From positions 3,003,498 through 3,067,497 of the forward strand of contig JAINUG010000052.1 of the NCBI GenBank assembly GCA_029706075.1: a stretch of DNA of 64,000 nt. The letters run 5' to 3'. A program made the translations under genes and the position numbers. This document shows, piece by piece, positions 22,000-34,343 of the stretch. The number at the start of each line of letters is the position of its first letter. Position 1 is the first letter of the stretch. This stretch comes from Aldrovandia affinis (Eukaryota > Chordata > Actinopteri > Notacanthiformes > Halosauridae). Below the pieces are notes generated by a model. The model saw nothing but the letters and a program-made list of their open reading frames with translations. It made no database searches and was not told the origin of the DNA.

Positions 22000-23217
22000 T
22001 ACACTCAGTGGCCACTTTATTAGGTACACCTTTCTAGGTGTACACCCCTTTGCCCCCAGAACAGCCTGAATTATTTGTGGCCTGGATTCAACAAGGTGCT
22101 GGAAACATTCCTCAGAGATTCTGGTCTATGTTGACATGATAGCATCACGCAGTTGCTGCAGATTTGTTGGCTGCACATTCATGTTGCGAATCTCCCGTTC
22201 CACCACATCCCAAAGGTGCTCTATTAGACTGAGATCTGCTGACTGTGGAGGCCATTGGAGTACACTGAACTCATTGTCATGTTTGTGGAACCAGCTTGAG
22301 ATGACGTGTGCTTTGTGACATGGCGCATTATCCTGCTGGAAGTAGCCATTGGAGAAGATGGATAGACTGTGGCCATAAAGGAATGCACATGGTCAACAAC
22401 AAGACTCAGGTAGGCTGTGGCATTTAAATGATCCTCAATTGGTATTAAGGGACCTAATGTGTGCCAAGAAAACATTCCCCACACCATTACACCACCACCA
22501 CCAGCCTGAACCGTTGACACAAGGCAGGATGGATGCATGGATTCATGTTGTTTACGCCAAATTCTGACCCTACCATCTGCATGTCACAGCAGAAATCGAG
22601 ATTCGTCAGACCAGGCAACGTTTTTCCAATCTTAAACTGTCCAGTTTTGGTGAGCCTGTGCCCACTGTAGCCTCACTTTCCTGTTCTTAGCTGGCAGGAG
22701 TGGAACCCGGTGTGGTCTACTGCTGCCATAGCCCATCCACTTCAAGGTTCAACGTGTTGCGCGTTCAGAGATGGTCTTCTGCATACCACTGTTGTAACGC
22801 GTGGTTATTTGAGTTACTGTCGCCTTCCTGTCAGCTTGAACCAGTCTGGCCATTCTCCTCTGACCTCTGTCATTAACAAGGCGTTTTCGCCCAAAGAACG
22901 GCAGCTCACTGGATGTTTTTTGTTTCTTCGCATGATTCTCTGTAAACTCTACAGACTGTTGTGTGTACAAATCCCATTGTATCAGCAGCTTCTGAGATAC
23001 TCACACCACCCCGTCTGGCACCAGCAATCATTCCACAGTCAAAGTCACTTAGATCACGTCCTCCCCTTTCAGATTTTTGGTTTGAACAACAACTGAACCT
23101 CTTGACCATGTCTGCATGCTTTTGTGCATTGAGTTGCTGCCACGTGATTGGCTGATTAGATCATTGCATTAACGAGCAGGTGTACAGGTGTACCTAATAA
23201 AGTGGCCAGTGAGTGTA
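22000..23217 (-). mobile_element. Tc1-like transposon with both terminal inverted repeats
   Basis: The left end TACACTCAGTGGCCACTTTA and the inverted right end TACACTCACTGGCCACTTTA match for about 31 bp with one difference. The flanking TA fits Tc1 insertion. At 1218 bp the element is close to full length. Its minus strand carries the transposase in several frames, so it is an old inactive copy. Confidence 0.93.
22224..23109 (-). pseudogene. Tc1-like transposase, frameshifted
   Basis: Read on the minus strand from 23109. The N-terminal paired-like region is SDFDCGMIAGARRGGVSISE with TMGFVHTTVCRVYRE. A second DNA-binding piece follows (QADRKATVTQITTRYNSGMQ, frame at 22749-22970). The catalytic region lies in another frame (GGGGVMVWGMFSWHTLGPL, frame at 22224-22538). 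An expected SDES-like first Asp motif lies near 22590 beside an in-frame stop. At least two frameshifts and stops prevent function. Confidence 0.88.
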
Positions 23218-25203
23218 CGTATGTGTATTTATACATTCATTAACAAATGTGAAGCCAAACCCAGTTCCAACCTGATGCAATTTCCCACCTAAAGTTAGGA
23301 GAGGGCTGTTCTTTCAGTGCCAGCTGATCAAGGCAAAGGTTTCTGCGATTTTATATTAAATCATTCTTTTTTTTTTATGCAATGTTAACTGCACCCATTT
23401 CACATAGAATTTAAATGAAAAAAGTGAACCAATTTGCTTATAAAATGGATTAGACTGTGTCATGTGTCATGGTTTATGTAACCTAGAACATAGAAACCTG
23501 TCACTGAATATGCAGATTTATTCTGCCTGACGTGGCTATTTGTGGGAACAGTACTGCTGATATTCACTAAGAGTGCCTTATTTATCCTGGGGAAGGGCTG
23601 AAATACAGAGTTGTCCTTGTATTGAATGGCCCTGTGACCTTTATAGATCCTCTTGCAGATGAGACCATGGTCCAGTAAGAAAGTACATCAAATCCTCATG
23701 GGTTTTTACTAGGCGTTTGCTGCTCCAAGACCCATATTGTGTAAAGAGACATTACGTAATTTATTTCTGTGAGAGCACTATCTGAGAGAGGGCCATTTGA
23801 ATGACTTATTTTCCTTCCTGTGGTGAAGAATGTGGGCAGTCATTTGCTCAAGAAGGACAGAGGCTCTGCAGCACATGGCAAGACAGAGGACTAAAATAAT
23901 TTTACTGAGCTTGTTGAGGACAGCATAGGTGACCCGCTGACTCAAATCCCTTTTTAAGAAATCATTCCAGTATCGCAGCTCCAAAGGAGAATGCTCTCAG
24001 CATCCTTTTCCCTTCATAATGCAGTAATTGTTTTCTATGGGGAAAACAGACTTCTACAGAGGAAAGATAAGATGTAACCCTGGTTTAGGGCAGACTATGG
24101 CTGGGAGTTCTGCAGGGAAATGCCCCATCATTCAAGAGTGATTGCTCTGGTCATTGGGCTCCTGTAGTCTGCCTGCCCACGCTGCTTAAGCATTGCAGTA
24201 GCAATACCTCCAGTGCAGTAACTGCAGTGACTGGATCACAGTGTGAATAGAAGCGATGGCTGGTCGCCTGAATTTCAGTCCTGGGATGGATGTACAGTTG
24301 TGACAGGGCATTCCATATTGGGGAATAATGATTTTTAAAAATTCTTTAAAAAATCGAACCTTTTGGTTGCTTACTGGACAAAGTATTTCTGACATATAGT
24401 ACATCATCTCTGTGTATTCCACATGTCATGGAACACTTGTAGTAATGGTCAAACTGAGTCTGTCAACACGCTAAAAATTACAGCTTTTGCGCAGACTTCC
24501 TCACTTGGGAGACATAGCTCAGGCTTGCTCAGGAAGCATTGATTTGAACCACGGTACTTTCCGAAGTGCTAGGTCAGGAGACTAACCTTAGATAATTGCT
24601 CGGGTGAACTTGATGCAAAATGAAAACCTGTCCTTGGCTGGTGTTTGGAAGTGTGGGAAGTTTAAACACCCCATCTGCCTTAAAAGTCTTTGCTTTTTTT
24701 CTTCCTCATCCCATTTTCTGTCTCCCTTTCTCTCCCCCTGTCTCCCAGCAGGGTGCTATTACAGTCAACCCCTTTAAAATGGCTGTCTCCATGGCAATTT
24801 GTCTGGCTCTGTACATCAGTGAGAAGAGTTTTTTTTTGTTCAGGGTTTAATGGATAGTAGAATCATTTAGACAGACATAGAGACACTGAGAGACACAACG
24901 TTAAATGTTTGAGGGGAAATTCCCGCTTGGCTCTTTTTATAATTTATGTGCCTTTCCCACATCTCAGTTGTTTTATTACGGCAATCAAGGTAAAGCATAT
25001 TACTCAAGGGTAAAATTCCTCAGTGCCCTAAGTTCACAATGCATTTAAGTTCATAGCCTGAGAGTCCTAAGCTGTTTGTCTAACCACTCTGTCTAAATAA
25101 CAACAACACAGAATAATGAATGGTTAGGGATTTGGCTGCTGTGACTGAATATGAATTATTAGAAGTTCAGTTTTGGAAGCCCATTGACTAGCATGATTTG
25201 TTC

Positions 25204-25254
<51 letters not shown>

Positions 25255-26240
25255 GCGCTATTCATTAAAAAACAAACATGGTAACTCAGCAAAGAGATTG
25301 ATGGCGTCTGCCCTTCTTGTTATTCTTGAAGTAATTGTGATCAGTTGAAGCAAGCCAGTTGACAGCTGGGCCACGGAGTCCAATTTCCAGCACAACAACT
25401 TACAGGTCAGGTTCAAGTCCAGGCTTTGTCACCTGCCAACCCTTCCACTCCTGCTCCTGTCTCTCTAAACAACTGTCCCCTACAGAAGCCAAATATGGGC
25501 TTCTTAATTGGAAAGATATTTTTAAGTCTTTCTGTCTGTCTCTCTCTCGGCTTGTTTTCTGGGGTGCAGTGAACTCTTTAACACACACAAATCCCCAACA
25601 CGAAAGATGTTTCTAATGAGCTAATCAAGGCCTCTCCTCTCCCGAAGAGCTCAGACAGGCATTACTCACACAGCAGACATAGCACTGATGAATATGTCAC
25701 AGGTTGTTGGATATTATTTTTAAAAAACCTTCTCTGATATTATGGTATACTGTACACACTTTCCAGTAGGGTCAACTACACTGTAATTTCTGTGCAATTT
25801 CTTGTGTTTCCCAAAATGCCTAAAAAGTTTCCCAAAAGCAGTTCAAATGATTCACCACATTGAGTGTGAGTCAATCAAACCAGTAATCCAAATAACAGCA
25901 AACACACTACTTACAGCCTTACATCTAAGGGGTCATCACGAAGGAGTCATTATTTCAGTTATTACAGTTGAATGTGTGTTGCCTGCTTTAGTTATTCTTT
26001 CTCTCAAAATTGGACTCCTCTTTGTTCAAAAGCAGCAGGCATCTGATAAATTTTTGCTTGGCTTGCAAGACACAGAAAGTCCTATTTCCCACTGCATTCT
26101 TTAACCCTGACCAAAACCACCCATTTTTTGGGAGCATGGTATAATTTGGTTGTTATTTTTATAGAAGGGACCCAACTGCATTCAGGCCAGGGCATTATCA
26201 TGAAGGGCTTTGGATAATGCCTTTATATATGAAAATATAT
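23218..26240. other. Unassigned 3-kb region with an ATT microsatellite
   Basis: No gene or transposon was recognised. A (TTA)n run of about 49 bp lies at 25206-25254. Short frames have no domain signature. Conserved regulatory elements cannot be excluded without comparison to other fish. Confidence 0.45.
25206..25254. repeat. (ATT)n microsatellite
   Basis: Pure trinucleotide run of about 16 units. Confidence 0.95.
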
Positions 26241-26243
26241 ATT

Positions 26244-27140
26244 TACATTTACATTTTTTTACATTTTAAGCATTTAGCAGACGCTCTTATCCAGAGCGAC
26301 TTACAAGATGTGCATTAATACATGGTAGGAACAATCATAGTTAGCGCACGAGATCAGTGCAGGAATACAGCAATAGACATCATTGCAGGCATCTGCTTTT
26401 TTTTTTTGGGAGTATAGTGTTGAACAAGTAAACAGTGGTGAAGACAATTTAGCTAGATGGACAGAGTTCAGTGGTAGTGGAGTCTGAAGAGGTGGGTTTT
26501 GAGTCTCTTGCGGAAGATTGGAAGTGATTCGGCAGTCCTGACTGATTGAGGGAGGTCGTTCCACCAACGAGGGACCAGGACAGAGAAGAGGCGAGAGCGC
26601 AAGGAGCGGCTGCCAGGCCCCGGAGGGATGGGGCAGTCAGTTTGCCAGCGGAGGCGGAGCGGAGGGTCTGGGCGGGGTGTAGGGAGTGATGAGTGACTGG
26701 AGGTATGGGGGAGCAGTACCTCTGGCCGCTTGAAAAGCAAGCACCAGTGACTTGAATCTGATGCATGCTGCGATGGGGAGCCAGTGCAGAGAGGAGAGTA
26801 GAGGGGTGACGTAGGTGAACTTTGGCTGGTTGAACACCAGGCGAGCAGCAGCGTTCTGGACTAGTTGCAGTGGCTTGATGGCACAGGCCGGAAGGCCTCT
26901 CAGCAAGGAATTGCAGTAGTCCAGACGTGAGATCACCAGGGCCTGAACCAGGAGTTGAGTGGCTTCTTGGGTGAGGAACGGTCGGATCCTCCGGATGTTG
27001 TGGAGGGAGAAACGGCAGGTCCGAGTCATCGCTGCAATATGGCTCGAGAAGCACAGCTGGTTGTCCAGGGTTACCCCAAGACTCCTGGCAGACTGGGACG
27101 GAGACACTATGGAGCCTTCCACAGTGATTGACGCATCAAT
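26244..27140 (-). mobile_element. L2-type LINE, 3' end, 5'-truncated (copy A)
   Basis: The plus strand starts with the L2 3' tail (TTTACATTTACAT, then GCATTTAGCAGACGCTCTTA and TCCAGAGCGACTTACA), so the element is on the minus strand. The body encodes the C-terminal end of ORF2. The 5' truncation point at about 27140 is typical of incomplete target-primed reverse transcription. Confidence 0.9.
26468..27122 (-). pseudogene. L2 ORF2 C-terminal fragment (copy A)
   Basis: The frame from 27122 shows the region after the RT catalytic box: [58 protein letters not shown] and LLSSLHWLPIAACIRFK. After a frame shift it continues with SRLFSVLVPRWWNDLPQSVR and IFRKRLKTHLFRLHYH to the stop at 26468. RT motifs and the endonuclease are absent through truncation. 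Confidence 0.9.
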
Positions 27141-27147
27141 ATATATA

Positions 27148-28065
27148 TAAATACAGTGCCCCTTTAAATAAAATTTTAAAAAAACTAGAATAACTCAGTT
27201 TAATAAGTCTACACCCTGCTTATGGTAAGCTAGCTCAGGGGTAACCAATCACCTTCCAGATCACAAACCAAGCTAATTGGCCTCCACCTGTGTGTGATTA
27301 GCAATTAGCTGAATAGTGGAGAAGGGGTAGGATTAGATACGTTTTTTTACTTCTTCCTACGCCTTTTTGGACATGTCTTACTATTGTTGTTTATTTGTTT
27401 TGTTGTTGCAATTTTGTTTTATATATATATATTTTATATATCTAACATGTTCAAAATAAAATGTTCATTCATTCATTCATTCATTCATTCAATTATAGTG
27501 ATTCAGATGACTTAAATGTAACTTATTACTTACAGAATAATCAGCTGTTCCCAGAGGTGCTGGGTAGTGCATTTCAGATTAAAGAATACACCATGAGCAA
27601 CAAGGAGCTTTCAAAAGAACTCCGGGATAAAATTGTGGAAAGGAACATATCAGGAATGGATATAGAAAGACTTCATAATATCCCACTAAATATCCCTTGG
27701 AGCACGGTCAAGAACATAATTAAGAAGTGGAAGGTGCATGGCACCACCAGGACCTTGCCTAGATCAAGTCGTCCAAGCTGGATGACCGAGCAAGAACGAG
27801 ACTGATCAGAGGCCAATGGCAACTATGAATGAGGACTTTATATATAGGACTATAGTACTTTATGGCAAAGAGTGGTCAATGTGTGCATGTGTCAACAATA
27901 CAGAAAGCTCTCCACAATTCTGGTCTGTATGCTAGGGTGGCAGGAAGGAAGCCACTACTCAAACAAGTCCATATTTAGTCCTGTTTGAGGGATGCAAAAA
28001 ACACTCTGAAGATTCTGAAAGGTGTTTTGGTCAGATGAAACCACGATATCAATTTTTGGCAGAAT
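27148..28065 (+). mobile_element. Tc1-like transposon relic
   Basis: It contains the start of a transposase (27591-27802) and, further on, ACACTCTGAAGATTCTGAAA and GTGTTTTGGTCAGATGAAAC, the region coding for WSDE-like residues in this family. No matching terminal inverted repeat was found, so both borders are approximate. The 3' half is missing. Confidence 0.7.
27591..27805 (+). pseudogene. Tc1-like transposase N-terminus
   Basis: The frame starting MSNKELSKELRDKIVERNIS is the classic first helix-turn-helix of Tc1 transposases in fish. PWSTVKNIIKKWKVHGTTRT and LPRSSRPS follow, a linker that normally includes a GRPR-type hook (here SRPS). It ends at a TGA near 27803. Only the DNA-binding half is kept. 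Confidence 0.88.
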
Positions 28066-29404
28066 ATTACGTTATGGAATATTACATAAGAAGTAGGAAT
28101 ATAAGAGCTATGAAAAATATGTGTTCAAGTGTAAAGTAGGGAACAAGTGAACCCCACATGTTAGTGGCTGTCCGGGTTTCATTTGCGCAGAACCTTTGAA
28201 AATGGTTTCATTCAAATTCTCTGTGCTGGAAAGGGAGGAGACCGCAGTTCTCCAGCAGGCACAGACAGAACACTGCTCCTCCCAGTGCACACAGAATTAG
28301 TCATTTCAAAACTTACACTTTACTTTCATGGTTTTGGGGTTTTGGCTCAGTCACATGGCAGATTCGAAATGTTAACTGAATCTGGTCGGCCTCATATTCT
28401 TCACATTGAAAGTTTTGTCTATGCTACCCTTCAAGCTGACACATTCCAATTTGATGGTTCCTTATGAATATTCATTATCTGCAATGTAACACCAGCGACT
28501 GTTATCAACTGGAACCTCCAAGAGTAAGGAAGTAAATTGGATGTAAGGAGCATAGGGTCAGCCTAGAAAATTTGTAGTCTTATTTGGAAAGTGAGTTTTG
28601 GAAAGAGCCAATGGCATGTATAGTTATTGGAGGGACATGTAGTTTGTAGGCATAGTTTGCCCAGGGGCTATAGATTGGGTTTTGTGCCCAGTTTGTCAAT
28701 GTGTGGCTCTAATCTCAGCAAAGCAAAGCAAAGAAGAGACTTGTTGTCAACTGATTGTGTTATGGCTTGATAAAATGCTTAGGGTGATACTGTTGACTCT
28801 ATCTACTAATTTAGAGAGGCACCAACCACATAGTAGACAGCTTTGAGAGTGACCAGGCCATTAAAATCTCAGCTATTGGTTACTGACCTCACATAAGCAC
28901 GGACTGGTCATTGATAAGCACAATGTTGGTGTTACGTATAAATCTTGTATGTCCAAAAAATACGTTCTCAGGAACAGCAAAAACATTTTTTTATTTCTTT
29001 CCATTTACCACACAACTTTATGGTTTAGTCACATGAGGTTTTGGGTCAACTGGATTATTTGTTGAGTTATGAGACATTTTACAGAATGTAGAGCTGAAAG
29101 AACTTTCAACAACTCATGCAAACTTTGTGCATGGCACCAAGGATAGACAGGATCCTTAAAAGCCCTTCTAATGTTTTTCTTCTGCATCATCCCCTGAAAT
29201 GCAAGACTTGAGAGCAGAACCATGGCATGGCTCTCCTCAGCTGTTGAAACAAGCTTAACGGGGCATTATAATGTGGCACTATACCCCCCCAACTATTGCT
29301 TTTAACACATTCCTCAAGAAAAACGTAAATCTTTGGTGGAACTTCAAGAGAGCATTACAAGCACAGAGACTGGTCTGTTATCATTACTGTATTTGCTTTG
29401 GTGC
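28066..29404. other. Unassigned sequence
   Basis: About 1.3 kb, no exon, repeat end or RNA gene recognised. Confidence 0.4.
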
Positions 29405-29735
29405 CTCCCGCATGGTCCAGTGATTACAACGTTCGACACTGGCCACAGAGACCGGGGTTCGATTCCCAATTGGCTGTCCGCCCCAGGGAGGGGGGAAGGA
29501 AGCCGACACACACAGTTCGCTGTGCATAGGAATGGTTTTGGGGTACTGGAATTACAGTCGACGGCACGACGAGTGTTGTCTCGGAGGAGGCAGCGCTACG
29601 CCCTTGCCACTGCCGGTCACAGGACTACAGCAGCAAACTATAAGGGTAGGGGGATTGAACTAAGCACACGGGTAATTGGCTACCAAATTGGGAGAAAACA
29701 AGAAAAAATTGGGAGAAAACAAGAAAAAAAAGAAT
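29405..29735 (+). repeat. tRNA-derived SINE, plus strand
   Basis: The tRNA-like head starts near 29408, with an A-box-like CATGGTCCAGTGATTACAAC and a strong B-box GGGGTTCGATTCCCA at 29456-29470. The body has GGCTGTCCGCCCCAGGGAGG. The tail repeats AAATTGGGAGAAAACAAGAA twice before an A-rich end. The frame at 29333-29869 that crosses it is spurious. Confidence 0.82.
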
Positions 29736-31421
29736 TCTGGCATGGTTTGACTACCTTGATGTGGTCGGCACATTCTCTTATTAGTGTCTTGCCTCTAGAA
29801 ATAATCAATGGGTGTATATTTAGCATGCCTTCTACTGAAAATAAGTACAGACCTGATGTATTTATCTGATCCTTATAGAGTTATTCTTCTGTCAAGTTAA
29901 TTTTTTTTAATGCATCATAAAGTCATTCTGTTTTAGCTTTGAGAAAGGCTTTCTCCCAATAAACATATTGGACATTTAAAAAAATAGTACAACTTTAACA
30001 GTCATTAAAAAAACATGCTAGCTTCTCACACATACTTACTCACTTGCCTGGATGCACATACTGCACATACTGTAAACTGTTAACACTATTATAGATGATG
30101 TGTAGAATGATCTTACTCTAGCATATAACTAAATGACCACAACCCCCCCATGACAGCAACTTTTGACATACTTTTATCCTATTTTTCTGAAATTGTCTTG
30201 TGTGATTTTCCAGTTAATACAAGCTCTCCTTATCTACATAAATTATAACTAAATTGAGACAATGCTAAATTAATTAAGACGTAAAAGTAGTTTGTGGCTG
30301 ATCGACTGCTCTTTTTGAGTTAATTTCTTAACACACACTAGGGACCATGTTTCAACTGGCATACTTATAAGACAATACATTTTGTAATTTGAAGGACACT
30401 AAGACATTCAATCGGGAAGATCAATAACCACTCGTTCCATTGTATACTTGTCCGGTTTTGTCTTTTAATTAAATATATTTAGTGGTATACGTAGCTGTAT
30501 AAAAACTGTGAAGAGAGATTGCTATTGTTATTGGGGTGTGATTAAAGTTTGAATCTATTGAATTGATTGAATTCTAGTTTGGGTGGCAGTCCGAGTTGGT
30601 TTTTGATCTCATTTAAATGGAAAGGAACCCCCACCCCCTTAACATATTTTCAGATGTCGAGATGTACAGCGGTCAATAGTGCAATGTGTGCAGTAACTGG
30701 GTATGGGCTCAAATGTTTGGTTCTTCAGGAGAAAGACAGCGATCTGGAAAAGAGAAAATCAATTTCCGTGGCAGATGGTACACACTTGAGAGAAGCTAGT
30801 GAAGTTCTTCCAGGAGCTGAGCTATGAATCCAGTGCTCTAAGATCTGAAAGGGGAATCCTGGATGTTTTATTCCTATCTCTCTGCACATGTCTTTTCTGG
30901 CACATCTGTTCCTCACATTGTCACTGTGACAGTAAGTCACTGAAGTGACAAGCAGCAGGCAAGAGGCAGGCTGCCCAGTTTTCACATTTTGTTACTTGGA
31001 ATTTCAAAAATGGAGATGCAATGACGCTATCAAGGTCAGGGTCTGCTAAATACATGTAAATGTAAATGTAGGGTGGCTTTGCTTTATTCGTTCTTTTGTG
31101 TTGGTTATGACAGGTTTTAAGTCACACATGTCCAGTTTTTTACATTTAAGATGTCCATTTGTTTTTCAATCTGTAAATCTTGTCAATGACTTTTAAAAAT
31201 CATTCACTGAAAACAGCCACACGCCAAACATTTTTTAGTTAAAAGTTTATAATGTTATTGATTATATTTTTTATATATTTTTATTATATGTGAAAAAACA
31301 TATCCAATTTGACATTGATCTATCTGTTATGATATAAAACACACTCTATTCATTTTCATCTTCTCTTATGCAGTGCTTGGTATATCCAACTTTTTTCATA
31401 TGCATCATTTTTATATATGAT
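29736..31421. other. Unassigned sequence
   Basis: About 1.7 kb of mostly AT-rich non-coding DNA. A GTCTGCTAAATACATGTAAA fragment near 31037-31060 looks like the last bases of an L2 or SINE tail. Confidence 0.4.
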
Positions 31422-31862
31422 TGTAGCAAGGTGGCAGGGGTGGCCACCATGCCAGGTGGTGAGTGGATGAAAGACCAAACAAAAATTGTGTTCCGATAGG
31501 CCAACGGTCAATTTATTACCTTTTTACGAAACAATTAAAACAAAACAGGAAGATAAAGCAGTAAATCCAAAAACTATGCAATCGAGGGAAACAGGAACAA
31601 AAACCAGCACTTCTGCCTCCATGACTCAAAAAACTCTTCAGGCATGGCAGGCTGTGCTTTTATAATGGCCTAATAAAGGCAATCGCTCACAGCTGAGTTG
31701 ATTGCTCATTAGCTTCAGGTGAGCCTGCCTGTACGTGAGGCCGCTGCTGTCCAAGGCCCTGTAGTCCTCTCCAGGCTGTGGGAGGGAACAGGAACACCTG
31801 ATAGCAGCCAAAAGGGAGGCGCAGCCCTCTCTACTCCTCCCTCCACCTCTCCCAGTGTCACA
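31422..31862 (-). mobile_element. LTR-like element (441 bp), probable solo LTR
   Basis: The segment begins TGTAGCAAGGTGG and ends CCCAGTGTCACA, a TG...CA border. The flanking pentamers ATGAT and ATAAT agree at four of five positions. An AATAAA on the minus strand (complement of about 31511-31516) sets the orientation and would be the polyadenylation signal. Internal genes are absent. It is not related by eye to the LTRs at 5141 or 10033. Confidence 0.5.
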
Positions 31863-32073
31863 ATAATATATCAAATTTGAAATATAAGATACTGTATATA
31901 TTCTGATATATGATATGTTCAATTTGACTCATTTTGAATCTGATGAATAAATTGTTTGTCTTTGGGACGCCCCTCAATTTGAATGAAATTCAGCCACAGC
32001 ATGTCCTTACAAATATGTTTATGGCAGCACTTGGTGGTTGGCCAGGGTAACATCTACACGATGTGCATCAATA

Positions 32074-32268
32074 TACACTATATGGCCAAAAGTCAGTGGA
32101 CACCTGACCATCACACCTATATGAGCTTGTTGGACATCCCATTCTAAAACCATGGGCATTAATATGGAGTTGGACCCCCCTTTGCGGCTATGACAGCTGC
32201 CACTCTTCTGGGAAGGCTTTCCACAAGATTTTGGAGTGTGTCTGTGGGAATTTGTGCCCATTCAGCCA
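32074..32268 (+). mobile_element. Tc1-like transposon terminal fragment
   Basis: Begins TACACTATATGGCCAAAAGT and continues GTGGACACCTGACCATCACA, a well-known fish Tc1 end. It runs about 195 bp and then stops abruptly where CR1 LINE sequence begins. The opposite end is not present in the window. Confidence 0.8.
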
Positions 32269-32269
32269 A

Positions 32270-32915
32270 AAGAGCTTGTGAAGCATCTCGAGAGCAAGAT
32301 TCTTGATCTCGAAGCCCAACTTGCTGGTCTCGACTGCCCTGCAGAATTTGTAGAGTTCCAGGAACTAATTAGTATGCCCTTTAGACAGTTAGCCTGCACG
32401 CCGAAGCGGGGTAGGGGGGAGTCTCTACAGCAGGTAGGGAGAGAGAGTTGGATGACGGTAGAGCGCCAGCGTAGAAAAGGGCGCGCACATGCAGAGGCGG
32501 CATCTCCAGAGATTGTTGTGTCCAACCGATTCCAGCCCTTGCAGGAAGAGGATCTGGCCCAGCCCTCTGTGAGTGGGAGGACTGATGAGCCCCAGAGCAC
32601 CCTGGCAGCCATGCCACCAAGGAAAAGGGAGTTAATTGTAGTGGGGGATTCTATAATTAGAGGTATAGACAGTATAGTCTGTTCGCGGGAATTCTGCCAG
32701 TACCACGTGCTAGCAAAGGCAAGCAGAATTTTATATGGAGATTTAACACGTGGCTACAAACCTGGTGTAGGAAAGAGGGGTACAGGTTTATGGGGCACTG
32801 GGACTCCTTTTGGAACAGGGGTGACCTGTACAAGTGGGACGGGCTACACTTGAACCGGAGGGGTACAGATGCATTGGGCCAGCGTATGCTCAGGGTAGCG
32901 GAGGAATATTTAAAC
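32270..32915 (+). pseudogene. CR1 ORF1-like protein with SGNH-hydrolase-like segment
   Basis: The first part (LVKHLESKILDLEAQLAGL) has heptad-like spacing and may be a coiled coil. RKRELIVVGDSIIRGIDSIV resembles block I (GDS) of SGNH esterases, a domain known in ORF1 of CR1/L2-group elements. After a frame change near 32760 the DNA codes for a DGLHLN-like segment (about 32845-32865) where the D-x-x-H block of that fold is expected. It is frame-broken, with a large gap between the two blocks. The frame beginning at 32236 is a fusion with the Tc1 end and is not a real start. Confidence 0.65.
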
Positions 32916-33162
32916 TAGGGACTGGGGGGAGCAGGGAGGGAAATTAGTAGTAGTAGTAGTATTATGGATAGGGAGGTACAGATACCAGGGCAGAGTATAA
33001 TCAATCTGAAGATATAATTAATAAAGATTTTTTGGATCCTAATGTGAATAGAGGTGGTTCGGCACAGTTATGTGTGGAGGAGAAGGACAACGTAAGTGTG
33101 AGTAAGGCTCTGAAGTTCATATGCGAGAAGCATAAAAATGTTTTTTTTGGAACTGGAGGCTG

Positions 33163-33753
33163 TTGAATGGGGGTTATGACATCGTTGGGATTACTGAGAC
33201 ATGGCTTGGCGCAGCGGATGGGGATGAATATAATGTAGAGGGGTACAAATTGTTTAGGAAGGATAGAACTAATAAAAGAGGAGGGGGAGTGGCCCTTTAT
33301 GTGAAAGACAATCTTAATGTGCAGGAAATTCCAGGTATAAACTCATTAGTTTCTTGTGAGGACATCTGGATTAGATTACTGGGAGATCATGAGAAGGGCC
33401 TTAATATAGGAGTATGCTATAGACCTCCAGCTTCAGACAGTAACATAAATAGTATGCTCTTTGGTAACATAAAACAAACCTGTGCTGAAGGAGAGACGAT
33501 AATAATGGGCGACTTCAATTACCCCTCTTTTAATTGGGAGATAGTGACAGGTCAGGGCAAATGTGAAGAGGAGTTTTTAGATATGGTCAATGACTGCTTT
33601 TTGGTACAGTCTGTTACTCAGCCTATGAGAGGGAAATCAATACTGGATCTGGTTTTGTGTAACAATCCTGGTAGAATTTGCAGCACAGAGGTAGGAGAAC
33701 CACTAGGGGCAAGTGACCACAGTGCAGTTATTTTAGATTTTTTGGCAAGTTAA
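33163..33753 (+). pseudogene. CR1 ORF2: APE-type endonuclease domain
   Basis: This 196-codon frame covers most of an apurinic/apyrimidinic-type endonuclease, the enzyme that nicks the target in target-primed reverse transcription. Motifs in order: DIVGITETWLG with the catalytic Glu, FRKDRTNKRGGGVALYV, LNIGVCYRPPASDS, IIMGDFNYPSFNWE with the Asp/Asn pair, LDLVLCNNPGR and the SDH motif GASDHSAVILDF. The N-terminal QNAR-like motif lies in another frame near 33110. It stops at 33751, so it is cut off from the RT. Confidence 0.92.
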
Positions 33754-34048
33754 GACAGCCTCCTCTAACTCTAGAATTTTTAATTTTAGACGAGCTGACT
33801 TTAATAAAATGAGAGAGAATTTAAGTAATATAGATTGGGTAAAACTTCTAGATTGAAGAACTGTGAATGAAAAATTGATTATATTTAAAAGGGTTATTGT
33901 AGATTCATCCCAAAAGTAAGGAAAAATAGGATGACAAAACAATCACCGCAGTGGATGACTAAATCTTTACGGGAGATTTTGAGGCAAAAGAAGCGACTGT
34001 ACAGAGTATATAAAAAACTCAGAGAGAAACAAGTTAGATTATTGTAAT

Positions 34049-34343
34049 ATGCGGGCTAAGGCTAAAAAGGAAATAAGATCAGCTAAAATACAGTTTGAAA
34101 TAAAAAATTCCCAAGATGCAAAAAGTAATCCTAAGAAGTTTTTTCAATATTGTAGTAGAAAAAGGAAAGTTAAGGATGAGATTAAGTGCATTAAGAATAA
34201 GGAAGGGACTTTGGTTTATAATAATAAGGATATTGCTAACACACTAAACAATTACTTTGTTGAGAGCTTTACTAGAGAAGAGGTTATGAATATGCCTAAA
34301 TGTATAGACAAGGTACAGAATGTTTTGGAGGACTTTGAGAGTT
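34049..34343 (+). pseudogene. CR1 ORF2: linker before the reverse transcriptase
   Basis: Lys-rich frame with RAKAKKEIRSAKIQFEIKNS, KSNPKKFFQYCSRKRKVKDE and DIANTLNNYFVESF, the linker between endonuclease and RT in CR1-group elements. Coding similarity ends at about 34343 at the L2 insertion. Confidence 0.85.

Larger units (their letters stand above)
32270..34343 (+). mobile_element. CR1-type LINE, part 1 (ORF1, endonuclease, start of RT)
   Basis: A CR1-group non-LTR retrotransposon on the plus strand: ORF1, endonuclease and the region before reverse transcriptase. It is interrupted at about 34343 by a minus-strand L2 and resumes at about 37645. Frames contain stops and shifts. The 5' edge abuts a Tc1 end. 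Confidence 0.88.

Noticed and set aside
29333..29869. 178-codon frame as a possible gene
   Set aside because: It runs through a tRNA-SINE and into its tail. The apparent length comes from the GC-rich SINE body.
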